Assembly (NCBI RefSeq): GCF_000478925.1
Contig: NZ_AP013072.1
Span: 1,032,501 to 1,096,500 of the forward strand
Reading direction: 5' to 3'
Origin: Streptococcus anginosus subsp. whileyi MAS624
Lineage (GTDB): Bacteria; Bacillota; Bacilli; Lactobacillales; Streptococcaceae
Length of the DNA: 64,000 nucleotides
This document shows positions 29,113 through 37,357 of the stretch, one piece after another. Position numbers and translations under genes: made by a program. The notes below the pieces were generated by a model. The model was given only the letters and a program-made list of their open reading frames with translations, was not told the DNA's origin and ran no database searches. Position 1 is the stretch's first letter. Every line of letters begins with the position of its first letter.

Positions 29113-29695
29113 AATTGAGGAAATACTGAGCAGCGGAGGAGCGGTCGTGCTGCCAACAGAGACTGTATATGGTTTATTTTGTAAGGCACTGGACGAGCAG
29201 GCCGTCAGTCATGTCTATGACTTAAAAGGTAGACCTCGCGAAAAGGCCTTGAATTTAAATGTTTCAAGCTTAGAAGAAATTTATCAATTTTCCAAACATC
29301 AGCCTCAGTATTTAAAAAAGCTCTATCAAGCCTTTTTACCCGGTCCTTTGACCATTATTTTACAAGCTAATGAACAAGTTCCGATTTGGGTAAATTCAGG
29401 TATGAAAACAATTGGTTTTCGTGTCCCTAGTCATCCTAAAACATTGGACTTGATTAGAAAATTTGGACCTCTCATTGGTCCGTCCGCAAATTTATCTGGA
29501 AAGAGTAGCGGAGTAAACTTCCAGCAAATTATGACCGATTTCAATCACGAAGTTCTTGGTATAGAAGATGATGCTTTTCTAACAGGACAGGATTCAACTA
29601 TTTTGGATTTATCTGGTGAAACAGCATATATTCTACGCCAAGGTGCTGTCACTTGCGAAGAAATTCTCGCTAAAATTCCAGAAATTCACTTCTAA
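29105..29695 (+). CDS. L-threonylcarbamoyladenylate synthase (Sua5/YrdC family)
   Basis: 196 residues, single YrdC domain: GGAVVLPTETVYGLFCKA, KGRPREKALNLNVSS, FLPGPLTIIL and PLIGPSANLSGKSSG are all typical. It makes the threonylcarbamoyl-AMP used for t6A in tRNA. It lacks the C-terminal Sua5 domain, like short TsaC forms. It overlaps prmC and is followed by glyA after 49 bases. Confidence 0.92.
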   Translation: MDKIEEILSSGGAVVLPTETVYGLFCKALDEQAVSHVYDLKGRPREKALNLNVSSLEEIYQFSKHQPQYLKKLYQAFLPGPLTIILQANEQVPIWVNSGMKTIGFRVPSHPKTLDLIRKFGPLIGPSANLSGKSSGVNFQQIMTDFNHEVLGIEDDAFLTGQDSTILDLSGETAYILRQGAVTCEEILAKIPEIHF

Positions 29696-29744
29696 ACCTT
29701 GACTAAATAGGTTTTAGCCCCGCTTTAAGAGAAGGGAGACTCTT

Positions 29745-31001
29745 ATGATTTTTGACCATAAAGACTATAAAGAATATGACGCTGAGCTTTGGGAAGCCAT
29801 TGCTGCAGAAGAAAAACGTCAGCAAAACAATATTGAATTGATTGCTTCAGAAAACGTTGTTTCAAAAGCTGTTATGGCAGCACAAGGTTCTATTTTAACC
29901 AATAAATATGCCGAAGGTTATCCAGGTCGTCGCTATTATGGTGGTACGGACGTTGTGGATGTGATTGAGACATTAGCAATTGAACGTGCTAAAGAAATTT
30001 TTGGAGCAAAATTTGCCAATGTTCAACCCCACTCAGGCAGTCAGGCGAATTGTGCGGCTTATATGGCCTTAATTGAGCCAGGTGATACAGTAATGGGAAT
30101 GGATCTTGCAGCAGGCGGACATTTGACACATGGCGCAGCTGTTAGCTTCTCTGGGAAAACCTACAACTTTGTACCTTATAACGTTGATCCTGAAACTGAA
30201 CTTTTAGATTTTGATGCGATTTTGGCGCAGGCTAAAGAAGTCAAACCTAAATTGATTGTTGCAGGTGCTTCTGCCTATTCACATATTATTGATTTTGCTA
30301 AATTCCGTGAAATTGCAGATACTGTCGGAGCCAAACTCATGGTAGACATGGCTCATATTGCCGGTTTAGTTGCTGCTGGTTTGCATCCAAGTCCAGTACC
30401 GTATGCACATATTACGACAACTACCACTCATAAAACCCTTCGAGGACCTCGTGGCGGCTTAATTTTGACCAATGATGAAGAGTTGGCGAAAAAGATTAAT
30501 TCCGCAATCTTCCCAGGAATTCAAGGAGGACCGCTAGAGCATGTCGTGGCAGCTAAAGCAGCTGCTTTCAAAGAAGTATTGGATCCAGATTTCAAAGTTT
30601 ATGCTCAGCAAATTTTGGATAACGCTAAGGCAATGGTTCAAGTATTCCAACAACATGGTAATTTCCGTGTTATTTCAGGCGGTACGGAGAATCACCTTTT
30701 CCTTGTGGATGTGACCAAAGTCGTTGAAAATGGAAAAATCGCTCAAAACCTTTTGGATGATGTCCATATCACTCTCAACAAAAACTCTATCCCTTATGAA
30801 ACCTTATCTCCATTTAAAACAAGTGGCATTCGTATCGGAACTGCAGCTATTGCAGCTCGTGGCTTTGGGGTAGATGAAAGTATTAAAGTTGCAGAATTGA
30901 TTATTAAAACTTTAGAAAATGCAGAGAATGAAGCTGTTTTAGAGCAGATTCGTGCAGAAGTTAAAGAATTGACCGATGCCTTTCCACTATATGAGGACTG
31001 A
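29745..31001 (+). CDS. glyA: Serine hydroxymethyltransferase
   Basis: 418 residues, full length. Substrate region [36 protein letters not shown] and the PLP lysine in [18 protein letters not shown]. It interconverts serine and glycine and loads one-carbon units on folate. GAAGGGAG precedes the ATG. The next gene starts 1 base after the stop, so the run continues. Confidence 0.97.
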   Translation: MIFDHKDYKEYDAELWEAIAAEEKRQQNNIELIASENVVSKAVMAAQGSILTNKYAEGYPGRRYYGGTDVVDVIETLAIERAKEIFGAKFANVQPHSGSQANCAAYMALIEPGDTVMGMDLAAGGHLTHGAAVSFSGKTYNFVPYNVDPETELLDFDAILAQAKEVKPKLIVAGASAYSHIIDFAKFREIADTVGAKLMVDMAHIAGLVAAGLHPSPVPYAHITTTTTHKTLRGPRGGLILTNDEELAKKINSAIFPGIQGGPLEHVVAAKAAAFKEVLDPDFKVYAQQILDNAKAMVQVFQQHGNFRVISGGTENHLFLVDVTKVVENGKIAQNLLDDVHITLNKNSIPYETLSPFKTSGIRIGTAAIAARGFGVDESIKVAELIIKTLENAENEAVLEQIRAEVKELTDAFPLYED

Positions 31002-31002
31002 A

Positions 31003-31977
31003 ATGGACATTTACGTAAAAAAAGCTATTATTCATCAATTTAGTCCATCAGACACCGACCTTCTTTTAGCAGATAAATATCTTAATATTACTCCAAAAAT
31101 TGAAGAATATCTTCGCAAAAAGATTGAACGTGTCTATTCAGATGAGGCCAAAACAGGTATTTTTACCGAAGATAATGTCTTTTTATCATATATGACAAAA
31201 GACCTTTTAGAAACTTCTATAACGATTGCCAATCTCTGGAAAGAGGAGTTTTCGGTGAGCGAAAATCAGAAAACCAATGATTTGATTTTTGTTCAATTTG
31301 ACAAGGAAGGAGTAGAGCATCTTGCTTTTTTGCGCATTGCTCTGCGGGAAACCCTCACCCACTTAGGTGTAGAAGTAGATAATCCTATCAAGATTACCCA
31401 GAACAACTTGCCGGGATTTGGTACAGGCGCTGATGAAGCCTTGGTCATCAATCTTCAATCGCGTAAATACCATTTGATTGAAAAACGGATTAAATACAAT
31501 GGTGCTTTTCTCAATTATTTTTCTGATAATTTATTACAAGTCCATCCTGAAATTTCTCCCAAGAAATCTATTAAAGCCTTAGAAAGAACGGCTCAAAAAG
31601 TTGCAGAAAGTTTTAATCAGGATGATTTTCAATTTCAATCCAAGGTTAAATCATCTATTTTCAAAAATTTAGAAGAAAATGATGAATTATCACCAGAAAA
31701 ATTAGCAGATGACTTGTTTGATAACAATCTGACAGCTCGTTTGACTTTTATTGATCAGGTTAAGGAAACAATTCCAGAAACTGTTAAATTTGATGAAATT
31801 GATAGTAGTCGTCAGAAGAAAAAATTTGAAAATCAAAAACTCTCCCTTTCAAATGGAATTGAACTCATTGTCCCCAATAATATCTATCAAGATGCGGAAT
31901 CCGTAGAATTCATACAAAATGAGAATGGAACCTATTCCATTCTCATCAAAAACATAGAAGATATTCAAAGTAAATAA
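31003..31977 (+). CDS. Nucleoid-associated protein (NdpA/37-kDa family)
   Basis: The start is ATG 31003 ([22 protein letters not shown]), directly after the glyA stop; the frame from 30976 would lie inside glyA. 324 residues. The N-terminal [13 protein letters not shown], the internal [28 protein letters not shown] and the lysine-rich later half fit the nucleoid-associated family. Role inferred: DNA-binding or architectural. Its last base overlaps the start of the next gene. Confidence 0.75.
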   Translation: MDIYVKKAIIHQFSPSDTDLLLADKYLNITPKIEEYLRKKIERVYSDEAKTGIFTEDNVFLSYMTKDLLETSITIANLWKEEFSVSENQKTNDLIFVQFDKEGVEHLAFLRIALRETLTHLGVEVDNPIKITQNNLPGFGTGADEALVINLQSRKYHLIEKRIKYNGAFLNYFSDNLLQVHPEISPKKSIKALERTAQKVAESFNQDDFQFQSKVKSSIFKNLEENDELSPEKLADDLFDNNLTARLTFIDQVKETIPETVKFDEIDSSRQKKKFENQKLSLSNGIELIVPNNIYQDAESVEFIQNENGTYSILIKNIEDIQSK

Positions 31978-32579
31978 TGTTTAAAATTCTTAGAAAATTA
32001 ATCATTCTCATTCTTTTAATCTTTGTTGGTTATAAACTTGTTCAAGTTCATCATGATGTTAAACAAGTGATGAACTACCGTAGCTTAGTGAGAGAAGTGC
32101 TAGATGAGCAGGATACTGCAGCCAACGAAGAACTCGTCCTTGCTATGATTTACACAGAAACAAAAGGAAAAGTTTCTGATGTCATGCAATCTAGTGAAAG
32201 TGCGACGGGTCAGAAAAACTCTATTTTAGATAATAAAGAAAGCATTCGTCAAGGTGTCCAGACCCTATCTGCGAATCTAAATGTAGCTCAAGAAAAGAAA
32301 GTAGATGTTTGGACCGCTGTACAAGCCTATAACTTTGGTCGAGCTTACATCGATTATATTGCAAAACACGGTGGTGAAAATACCCTTGATTTGGCAAAAA
32401 AATACTCCAAAAATGTTGTCGCACCAAGTTTAGGAAATGTGACCGGTAAAACCTATTCTTATTACCACCCCATCGCCCTCCTACATGGTTCTAAACTCTA
32501 TATCAATGGTGGGAATTATTATTACTCCCGACAAGTTCAGATGAATATGCACATCATGAAAGTGATGAATTGGTTTTAA
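31977..32579 (+). CDS. Membrane-anchored lysozyme-like protein
   Basis: 200 residues. One N-terminal membrane segment ([15 protein letters not shown], ~9-23) and then a lysozyme/transglycosylase-like domain with the catalytic-Glu region [12 protein letters not shown] (E~59), the [14 protein letters not shown] stretch, and a [14 protein letters not shown] core. It probably cleaves peptidoglycan at the outer membrane face. Translationally linked to the nucleoid protein by an ATG overlapping its stop. Confidence 0.82.
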   Translation: MFKILRKLIILILLIFVGYKLVQVHHDVKQVMNYRSLVREVLDEQDTAANEELVLAMIYTETKGKVSDVMQSSESATGQKNSILDNKESIRQGVQTLSANLNVAQEKKVDVWTAVQAYNFGRAYIDYIAKHGGENTLDLAKKYSKNVVAPSLGNVTGKTYSYYHPIALLHGSKLYINGGNYYYSRQVQMNMHIMKVMNWF

Positions 32580-32583
32580 TAAC

Positions 32584-32622
32584 ATCACCCCTAGTAGCTT
32601 ATTTCTACTAGGGGTTTTCAAA
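32584..32622 (+). terminator. Terminator of the glyA operon
   Basis: CCCCTAGTAG-CTTATTT-CTACTAGGGG perfect hairpin followed by TTTTC. Confidence 0.88.
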
Positions 32623-32692
32623 CAAATCAATTGTTATTTATATCGTTACATGTTATACTTAAAAATATATCTCACAGAAAGAAAAGCTAAAC

Positions 32693-33538
32693 ATGATGAA
32701 GAAAATAGCCCTAATTACAGGAATTTTAACAATTTTGATTGCTATTTCTACTTTTTTATTTTACCGTGTCAATGCTGAAGGGAAATTAGACAGACAGAAG
32801 TATGTGCAATCAACTACTCCAACCCTATTCTTTCATGGTTATGGAAGTAGTGCCAATGCTGAGCGACACATGACGAATGCAGCAAAAAAAACAGGAGTAA
32901 CAAAAACAGTTATTCGAGCAAATGTTGATAGAAATGGTGCAGTTACGTTGAGGGGAGACATTCCCAAAGGCGCTATCAATCCAATCGTAGAAGTGAATTA
33001 CGAAGACAATCGCAATCCTATTGATGTTGGACGATATGCAAAAGCTGTCGTCAGCAAGCTACAGGAAAAGTATGGCTTTACAAAAATGAATATGGTAGGT
33101 CATTCTTTAGGAAATATGTCGATTTTGTATTATCTTTTAGAACATGCTCAAGATGAGAACTTGCCACAGCTGCAAAAACAAGTGAATATCGCAAATTTCG
33201 CTGCCGGTTTAGAAGCTATGGGCTTATCATCTGATGTGAAAGTTGACAAAACAACTGGTCAGCCTAATCAAATTACGCAAACTTTCCAAAGATTATTACC
33301 ATTACGTGAAGTATTCCCACAAAATCAAATTGATGTGCTAAATATCTATGGAGATTACAAAAATGGCTCAGACGGTTCTGTTTTAAATGCTTCATCTCGC
33401 AGCTTGAAATATTTGGTTGCTGATAATGCCAAATCTTATCAAGAAAAGAAAATTACCGGCAAACTAGCACAACATAGCCAATTACATGAAAACCAAGAAG
33501 TAGATAAAATACTGATTCAATTTTTGTGGGGAAAATAA
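32693..33538 (+). CDS. DUF915-type alpha/beta hydrolase, exported
   Basis: 281 residues. An N-terminal signal or anchor (LITGILTILIAISTFLFYRV) precedes an alpha/beta hydrolase fold: oxyanion loop LFFHGYGSSANAERHM, nucleophile elbow MVGHSLGNMSILYYL, acid in NIYGDYKNGSDG and a late His (AQHSQLHEN). DUF915 proteins are lipase/esterase-like with unknown substrate. Single gene with a promoter-like TTACAT...TATACT upstream. Confidence 0.87.
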   Translation: MMKKIALITGILTILIAISTFLFYRVNAEGKLDRQKYVQSTTPTLFFHGYGSSANAERHMTNAAKKTGVTKTVIRANVDRNGAVTLRGDIPKGAINPIVEVNYEDNRNPIDVGRYAKAVVSKLQEKYGFTKMNMVGHSLGNMSILYYLLEHAQDENLPQLQKQVNIANFAAGLEAMGLSSDVKVDKTTGQPNQITQTFQRLLPLREVFPQNQIDVLNIYGDYKNGSDGSVLNASSRSLKYLVADNAKSYQEKKITGKLAQHSQLHENQEVDKILIQFLWGK

Positions 33539-33539
33539 A

Positions 33540-33586
33540 CAGAAAAAGCCAAACTTCAAGAAATAAGAAGTTTAGCTTTTTCTGTT
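33540..33586 (+). terminator. Terminator of the DUF915 gene
   Basis: AGAAAAAGCCAAACTTC-loop-AGAAGTTTAGCTTTTTCT hairpin directly after the stop. Confidence 0.85.
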
Positions 33587-33643
33587 TATTGACTTTCAGT
33601 CCGTCTCGCGACCTTCGGTGCAAGACAAATAAACCGCTCGCTA

Positions 33644-33698
33644 ATGAACTGCACCTCAATCGTTAGTTTTTGTCTCTAACTTTTTAGGTGCAGTTCAT
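33644..33698. repeat. Perfect 13-bp inverted repeat with inner hairpin
   Basis: ATGAACTGCACCT and AGGTGCAGTTCAT are exact complements separated by 29 bases, and the loop contains a second GTTAG/CTAAC pairing. It lies between the DUF915 terminator and the left end of the island, within about 180 gene-free bases. It may be a dispersed repeat or a mobile-element end. Confidence 0.7.
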
Positions 33699-33717
33699 AG
33701 ACTGGTAATCATGATTT

Positions 33718-33730
33718 TTATTCCCACTCA
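33718..33730. repeat. attL-like site of the guaA island
   Basis: TTATTCCCACTCA is identical to the 13 bases at 45596-45608, which are the last bases of guaA including its stop codon (minus-strand GAGTGGGAATAA). It marks the left end of the island. Confidence 0.8.
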
Positions 33731-33808
33731 CTAAAAGTCAGATATTGGCCATTTAGAATAGTTGATTTGATAGTGATTGTTAATACAATCAATAAGTTTT
33801 ATTGGTTA

Positions 33809-34327
33809 TTATTTGAGTCTTTTGTTGTTAATTTTTTGCCAAGGCCATTTGAACTTTCTTTTTGTTCTTCTGAACTTTTCAAATTCTATAATCTCATCTG
33901 CAAGTACTTTTGCTTCAGTGAATACGGTATCTAAAATGATTTCTTCATCTTTATCAAATTTGTTTTTGATAGCTAGTTTATTTTTGATTGCTAGTGTATC
34001 TGTGGACTCATCTAACAATTCAAGAACAATTGTAGCTTTTAAATCGTAAATCTCTTGTTCGCTAAAGTTCTTCAAATTGCTTAAGTCATATTTAGATATA
34101 TCAAATATAATCCTGTCTTCAAAGGATGCTTGCCTACCTAATAGTTCATCGGTGGTAGTATCAAGTATTTTTGATAATTTTACTATATTCTCTAGAGTAG
34201 GTTCAGTTCGACCGTTTTCCCACTTGGCATAAGCGCTCTGTCCAATATCTAACAGTTGGGATATTTTTTCTTGGGTATATCCTTTATTTTTTCGTTTTTC
34301 TTTTAATCTGCTTGGAAAATCTAGCAT
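33809..34327 (-). CDS. XRE-family repressor of the island
   Basis: ATG at 34327 (MLDFPSRLKEKRKNKGYTQEKI) is preferred over an upstream TTG at 34345. 172 residues: an N-terminal helix-turn-helix (~5-60; YTQEKISQLLDIGQSAYAKWENGRTEPT, TTDELLG) and a ~110-residue acidic C-terminal part with no recognised protease Ser-Lys dyad. Divergent from the 81-aa gene and preceded by a palindromic operator overlapping its promoter, so autorepression is likely. Confidence 0.85.
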   Translation of the reverse strand: MLDFPSRLKEKRKNKGYTQEKISQLLDIGQSAYAKWENGRTEPTLENIVKLSKILDTTTDELLGRQASFEDRIIFDISKYDLSNLKNFSEQEIYDLKATIVLELLDESTDTLAIKNKLAIKNKFDKDEEIILDTVFTEAKVLADEIIEFEKFRRTKRKFKWPWQKINNKRLK

Positions 34328-34377
34328 ACAGATACCTACTTTCAAAATAATTCCAAATAAGACTATTTTTTGTTGAT

Positions 34378-34427
34378 AATTAGTCTTATTAAGACTAATT
34401 ATACCAAACTATTCTGATATTTGGCAA
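34378..34427 (-). promoter_or_regulatory. XRE promoter with palindromic operator
   Basis: 34378-34400 is a perfect 11-bp inverted repeat (AATTAGTCTTA-T-TAAGACTAATT). It overlaps the minus-strand -10 TATAAT (34398-34403); the -35 TTGCCA is at 34422-34427 with 18-base spacing. A further half-site AATAAGACTA lies near 34356. This layout fits negative autoregulation by the XRE protein. Confidence 0.75.
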
Positions 34428-34460
34428 GTAGAAGAGAGGGAAATGCCTATGATTGTATAA

Positions 34461-34497
34461 AAAAGTCTTTGAAAAGCAGAACTTTTCAAAGACTTGT
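34461..34497 (-). terminator. Hairpin between divergent genes
   Basis: AAGTCTTTGAAAAG-CAGAA-CTTTTCAAAGACTT, perfect 14-bp stem. The T run follows only on the minus strand, so it would terminate leftward transcription entering the xre promoter region. It may be left over from a deleted minus-strand gene. Confidence 0.7.
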
Positions 34498-34550
34498 CAA
34501 AAACAACTAACTAGATTATATAATATTTTTTAGAAAAGAGGAACAAAATA

Positions 34551-34796
34551 GTGAAAAATAAGATTAAACTAACGCCGGAATTATCTTTAAAAGATATGGC
34601 TCTTGAGAGCTCACAATTCTATATTCCTAAAAAGGTAAAAGTTGACTTTACACAAGTTCGCCAACGTAATAAATATAAAGACGGTAAGGCAACTGATATT
34701 GTAGAGGGCTATATGCTTAGTGGCATTGATGAACGGACAGCTCAAGCAGTAGAACCAGGTTTGATTGATAATGTTTATAGTCAAAAAAAACAGTAA
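34551..34796 (+). CDS. Small island protein, unknown
   Basis: 81 residues, GTG start after AAAGAGGAAC. It is soluble and Lys/Asp-rich, with KLTPELSLKDMALESSQFYIPKKVKVDFTQ and a middle DIVEGYMLSGIDERTAQAVEPG stretch. The abrupt end just inside a terminator hairpin may mean truncation. First plus-strand gene beside the island repressor, the position often taken by replication or regulatory genes. Function not recognised. Confidence 0.6.
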   Translation: MKNKIKLTPELSLKDMALESSQFYIPKKVKVDFTQVRQRNKYKDGKATDIVEGYMLSGIDERTAQAVEPGLIDNVYSQKKQ

Positions 34797-34826
34797 GAGA
34801 ATTTGATTTTACTGTTTTTTTTGCTT
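34785..34826 (+). terminator. Terminator overlapping the 81-aa gene end
   Basis: AAAAAACAGTAA-loop-TTACTGTTTTTT hairpin that includes the stop codon, followed by T-rich DNA. Confidence 0.8.
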
Positions 34827-34880
34827 TATAATTACAATAGGTTAAATTTATATAGTATTAAATTTTCGGAGGATACATGG

Positions 34881-35921
34881 ATGCCAAGAGAAGGAGTGAC
34901 TATTTACGATTTATTAATTTCTTGCCCCGGGGATGTTACTGGCTATCTTCAATTAATTAAGGAAGCTGTTGATAATTTTAATAAACTGTATGGTAGTTTG
35001 AATAATATACAAGTATCAATCAAGCATTGGTCAACGGATAGCTTTCCTGAATCAGGTGATAAACCACAGGAATTATTAAATAAGCAAATTGTTAGGGAAT
35101 GTGATGCCGCTGTTGCTATATTTTGGACAAGATTTGGTACTGCAACAGATAATTATGGATCCGGAACGGAAGAAGAAATTGAGGAGATACTATCAGCTGA
35201 CAAACAAGTTTTTATGTACTTTTTAGAAGCTCCGATAATTCCGTCTAATATAGACCTTAAGCAATATGAAAAAGTGCAAGAATTTAAAGAAAGATATAAA
35301 GATAGAGGGATATTTTTTATAGTTAAAGATGAGAGTGATTTTCAAAGGCTTTTTACAAATCATCTATCACTTTATTTTTTAAAATTAATTTCAGAAAAAG
35401 AAACTTATCAAAACGAAAATATAAAACCGTTTTTGACAATAAGGGATAAAAAAACATTATCTGACGAAAATATTTTACCTAAACAATTTAGTTTACTGGA
35501 GTCAAAATTTATCAATGAAAAGCAAAGTAAGATTAACGAATATATAGATGAACTAAACAGTACCGTAATTTCTGAAGAAGCAGGTATATTAGAAGATAAA
35601 AGTAAAATGTTGACTATGCCTTCAAAAGAAAATGCGAATGTTGATTTTCTTTATCAAATAGCTGATTCTGTGGCCATTAGTGATAAATTCAAATATACTA
35701 TAAATGATTTCGCTAAAGAAAACCAAATCAAACTACATGAAAATTTTTGGTATTTAGGGAATTTAATGAAACATAAACTTCAGGTACAAATTCCTTTCGG
35801 TAACAGTGGTCCTTCGTATATAGGGTCTGACAAGGAAAAGAAACGCTTTTCTAAATTAAACAAATTATATCGGGAAATAATATCTTACAAAGAGTACATT
35901 GAATATTTCATACATAGATAA
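34881..35921 (+). CDS. TIR-like/DUF4062-like N-terminal protein, likely 5' half of a split gene
   Basis: ATG 34881 (MPREGVTIYDLLISCPGDV) has GGAGG 8 bases upstream; the longer frame from 34803 adds a spurious hydrophobic lead. 346 residues. Residues ~8-165 resemble DUF4062/TIR-like effector domains: strand plus DLLISCPGDV loop, WSTDSFPESGDKPQELLNKQ, CDAAVAIFWTRFGTATDNYGSGTEEEIEEIL. The remaining ~180 residues are charged helices. Such domains occur in antiphage and abortive-infection proteins. The stop falls where a second open frame continues (35899-36444), consistent with a frameshift. Domain call moderate, function inferred. Confidence 0.65.
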   Translation: MPREGVTIYDLLISCPGDVTGYLQLIKEAVDNFNKLYGSLNNIQVSIKHWSTDSFPESGDKPQELLNKQIVRECDAAVAIFWTRFGTATDNYGSGTEEEIEEILSADKQVFMYFLEAPIIPSNIDLKQYEKVQEFKERYKDRGIFFIVKDESDFQRLFTNHLSLYFLKLISEKETYQNENIKPFLTIRDKKTLSDENILPKQFSLLESKFINEKQSKINEYIDELNSTVISEEAGILEDKSKMLTMPSKENANVDFLYQIADSVAISDKFKYTINDFAKENQIKLHENFWYLGNLMKHKLQVQIPFGNSGPSYIGSDKEKKRFSKLNKLYREIISYKEYIEYFIHR

Positions 35922-36444
35922 CATTAAATTTGTCGAACTAATCGTTTCTAACTTAGGTAAAACATATGATGAAGATATTGATGTAAAACTAATGGTACCA
36001 AAAGGTTGTCTATTAAAACATAATAACTTACTTTATCCAGAAGAGAACATAATTGAGGAGATACAGGAAATTGAATTAGATGAATTGCTATTTAAAATTG
36101 AAGAAAGTGACTCAGTTGATGCTTACTCTTATTTTCAAATAATCCCATCAAATATAGAAAGAGTTAATATTAATCCGCCTCTCACATATACTACAAAACC
36201 CAGTTATGAAGATCAAAAATACAACTATAAAAACTCTTTAGACCACATATTTATATATAAAGATTTTACAAATTCAGAATTTGATATTTTAAGATTTGGC
36301 ATTGAGTATTTGAAACATAACTCCTCAATGGCATTTCCATCGATACTAATGTTTGAAAATGTACCTCAAACTGTCGAATATGAAATTACTTCAAAGCATA
36401 TACCGGATGTAGTAAAGGGTAAGATACATTTAAAAATTGATTAA
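35899..36444 (+). CDS. Beta-rich protein, probably the C-terminal half of the TIR-like gene
   Basis: 181 residues from a TTG with no clear ribosome-binding site; it overlaps the preceding gene by 23 bases in another frame. The opening (YIDNIKFVELIVSNLGKTYDEDIDVKLMVPKG) looks like the interior strand of a beta-sandwich rather than an N-terminus. The upstream frame ends KEYIEYFIHR at the same place. A single 1-base indel near 35905-35920 would join them into one ~520-aa protein. It could be a true second gene, a decayed gene or a sequencing error. Confidence 0.55.
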   Translation: MNISYIDNIKFVELIVSNLGKTYDEDIDVKLMVPKGCLLKHNNLLYPEENIIEEIQEIELDELLFKIEESDSVDAYSYFQIIPSNIERVNINPPLTYTTKPSYEDQKYNYKNSLDHIFIYKDFTNSEFDILRFGIEYLKHNSSMAFPSILMFENVPQTVEYEITSKHIPDVVKGKIHLKID

Positions 36445-36518
36445 TCAGGGTTTATTGGTTAACTGTGTATGAAGGTTTAATAGAAATATATTCAGAAACT
36501 TGATGTAGCGATGAAATA

Positions 36519-36698
36519 ATGAATGAAGAAAATGATTTGATTAGTGGGGTTGAATTTAATAATAATTTTTATCGTATTTATGAATTGTCTGAAGATAATA
36601 GAGACTATGCTGGAGTTGTTAGTGAATCAAGGAAAGGTATGTATACAGAGAGTGCCAAAACTGTTAAAAAGATATTAGATTTAGGGAGTGAAAAATAG
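36519..36698 (+). CDS. Small hypothetical protein
   Basis: A 59-residue open frame (MNEENDLISGVEFNNNFYRI...). It is acidic, without membrane segment or recognised motif, and has no strong ribosome-binding site. It lies in the ~430-base gap before the second part of the island, just ahead of a terminator. Could be a remnant. Confidence 0.35.
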   Translation: MNEENDLISGVEFNNNFYRIYELSEDNRDYAGVVSESRKGMYTESAKTVKKILDLGSEK

Positions 36699-36727
36699 TT
36701 TTTGTTGTTAAAATGTTGTTAAAATAA

Positions 36728-36768
36728 AAGAAAAAGCCTTAGAAATGTTGATTTCTAGGGCTTTTTAA
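36728..36768 (+). terminator. Terminator preceding the internal att-like site
   Basis: AAAAAGCC-TAGAAAT / ATTTCTA-GGCTTTTT hairpin with one bulge, 12 bases before the guaA-tail-like sequence. The same order (terminator, then att) is seen at the integrase end of this island. Confidence 0.75.
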
Positions 36769-36779
36769 ACTTATTAACT

Positions 36780-36792
36780 CTATTCCCATTCG
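36780..36792. repeat. Internal guaA-tail-like (att-like) sequence
   Basis: CTATTCCCATTCG matches the 13-bp island repeat at 10 of 13 positions. On the minus strand it reads ATC GAA TGG GAA TAG, i.e. IEWE-stop, equivalent to the VEWE-stop end of guaA. It may be the junction of two tandem islands. Confidence 0.45.
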
Positions 36793-36877
36793 ATAATTAT
36801 AAAGACGTTCCGTGTGTTGATTTACTAATAAGTAATACAGATTCTAGCAGGGAATTTTAAAAGAGGACAAGTGCTTC

Positions 36878-37174
36878 ATGAATCAAAAATTAATAGCGAT
36901 AGATTATCTATCTAAGCATGTTGAAGAGAACATTGAATTTGACAATATCAGTTACGAGAGCAATGTTTTTGACTATATAGAATTAGATGAAAAACTACTT
37001 CCTAGTGAGTATCAAAAAGTCTTTGAAGGAAACATAGTCAAAGTAGATATCTACATGTATGATGCAGTATATATTTACTTCATAAGTTTACTAGATTCTC
37101 CTCAAATAGGAAGTTTACTGGGAGTGGCAAAGGAACGCCAGTTGTTAGAATATAAATTTCTTAAAGAAAGGTAA
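36878..37174 (+). CDS. Module protein A1 (paralogue of the 39178 gene), unknown
   Basis: 98 residues, acidic, soluble. Conserved with the 95-residue protein at 39178-39465 in the blocks ELDxxLLP (~36-43) and YDxxxxYxI (~62-70), then a similar C-terminal strand-helix. It is followed after 5 bases by a 26-residue hydrophobic peptide gene, the same arrangement as at the second copy. AGAGGAC precedes the ATG. Function not recognised. Confidence 0.65.
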   Translation: MNQKLIAIDYLSKHVEENIEFDNISYESNVFDYIELDEKLLPSEYQKVFEGNIVKVDIYMYDAVYIYFISLLDSPQIGSLLGVAKERQLLEYKFLKER

Positions 37175-37179
37175 GTAAG

Positions 37180-37260
37180 ATGTTTGGTTTAATCTTAGTT
37201 TTAGAAGTAATAGCTTTAGTAGCTAAATCTGTTTCGAATGAGTTAAAGAGAAAAAAGTAA
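37180..37260 (+). CDS. Tiny hydrophobic peptide, module partner B1
   Basis: 26 residues: MFGLILVLEVIALVAK (one membrane-length segment) then SVSNELKRKK, a basic tail. AAAGAAAGG precedes the ATG and the spacing to the gene before is 5 bases. Size and layout recall type I toxin peptides or small membrane regulators. A second copy with the same plan starts at 39478. Confidence 0.5.
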   Translation: MFGLILVLEVIALVAKSVSNELKRKK

Positions 37261-37357
37261 TCTGTCTAAAATAGGTGTATCTATAATTGACAATGACAAG
37301 CGATATAAGTTATTTATCTGAGTTATAAAAAATACATGACAAAAAAGGGGATAAGCA

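Noticed and set aside
34461..34497. Hairpin as terminator for a plus-strand gene
   Set aside because: On the plus strand it is preceded by A residues and not followed by a T run, and no plus-strand gene ends before it. It works only for leftward transcription.
37261..37357. res site upstream of the serine resolvase
   Set aside because: No convincing inverted repeats of resolvase subsite type were found by eye in this gap.
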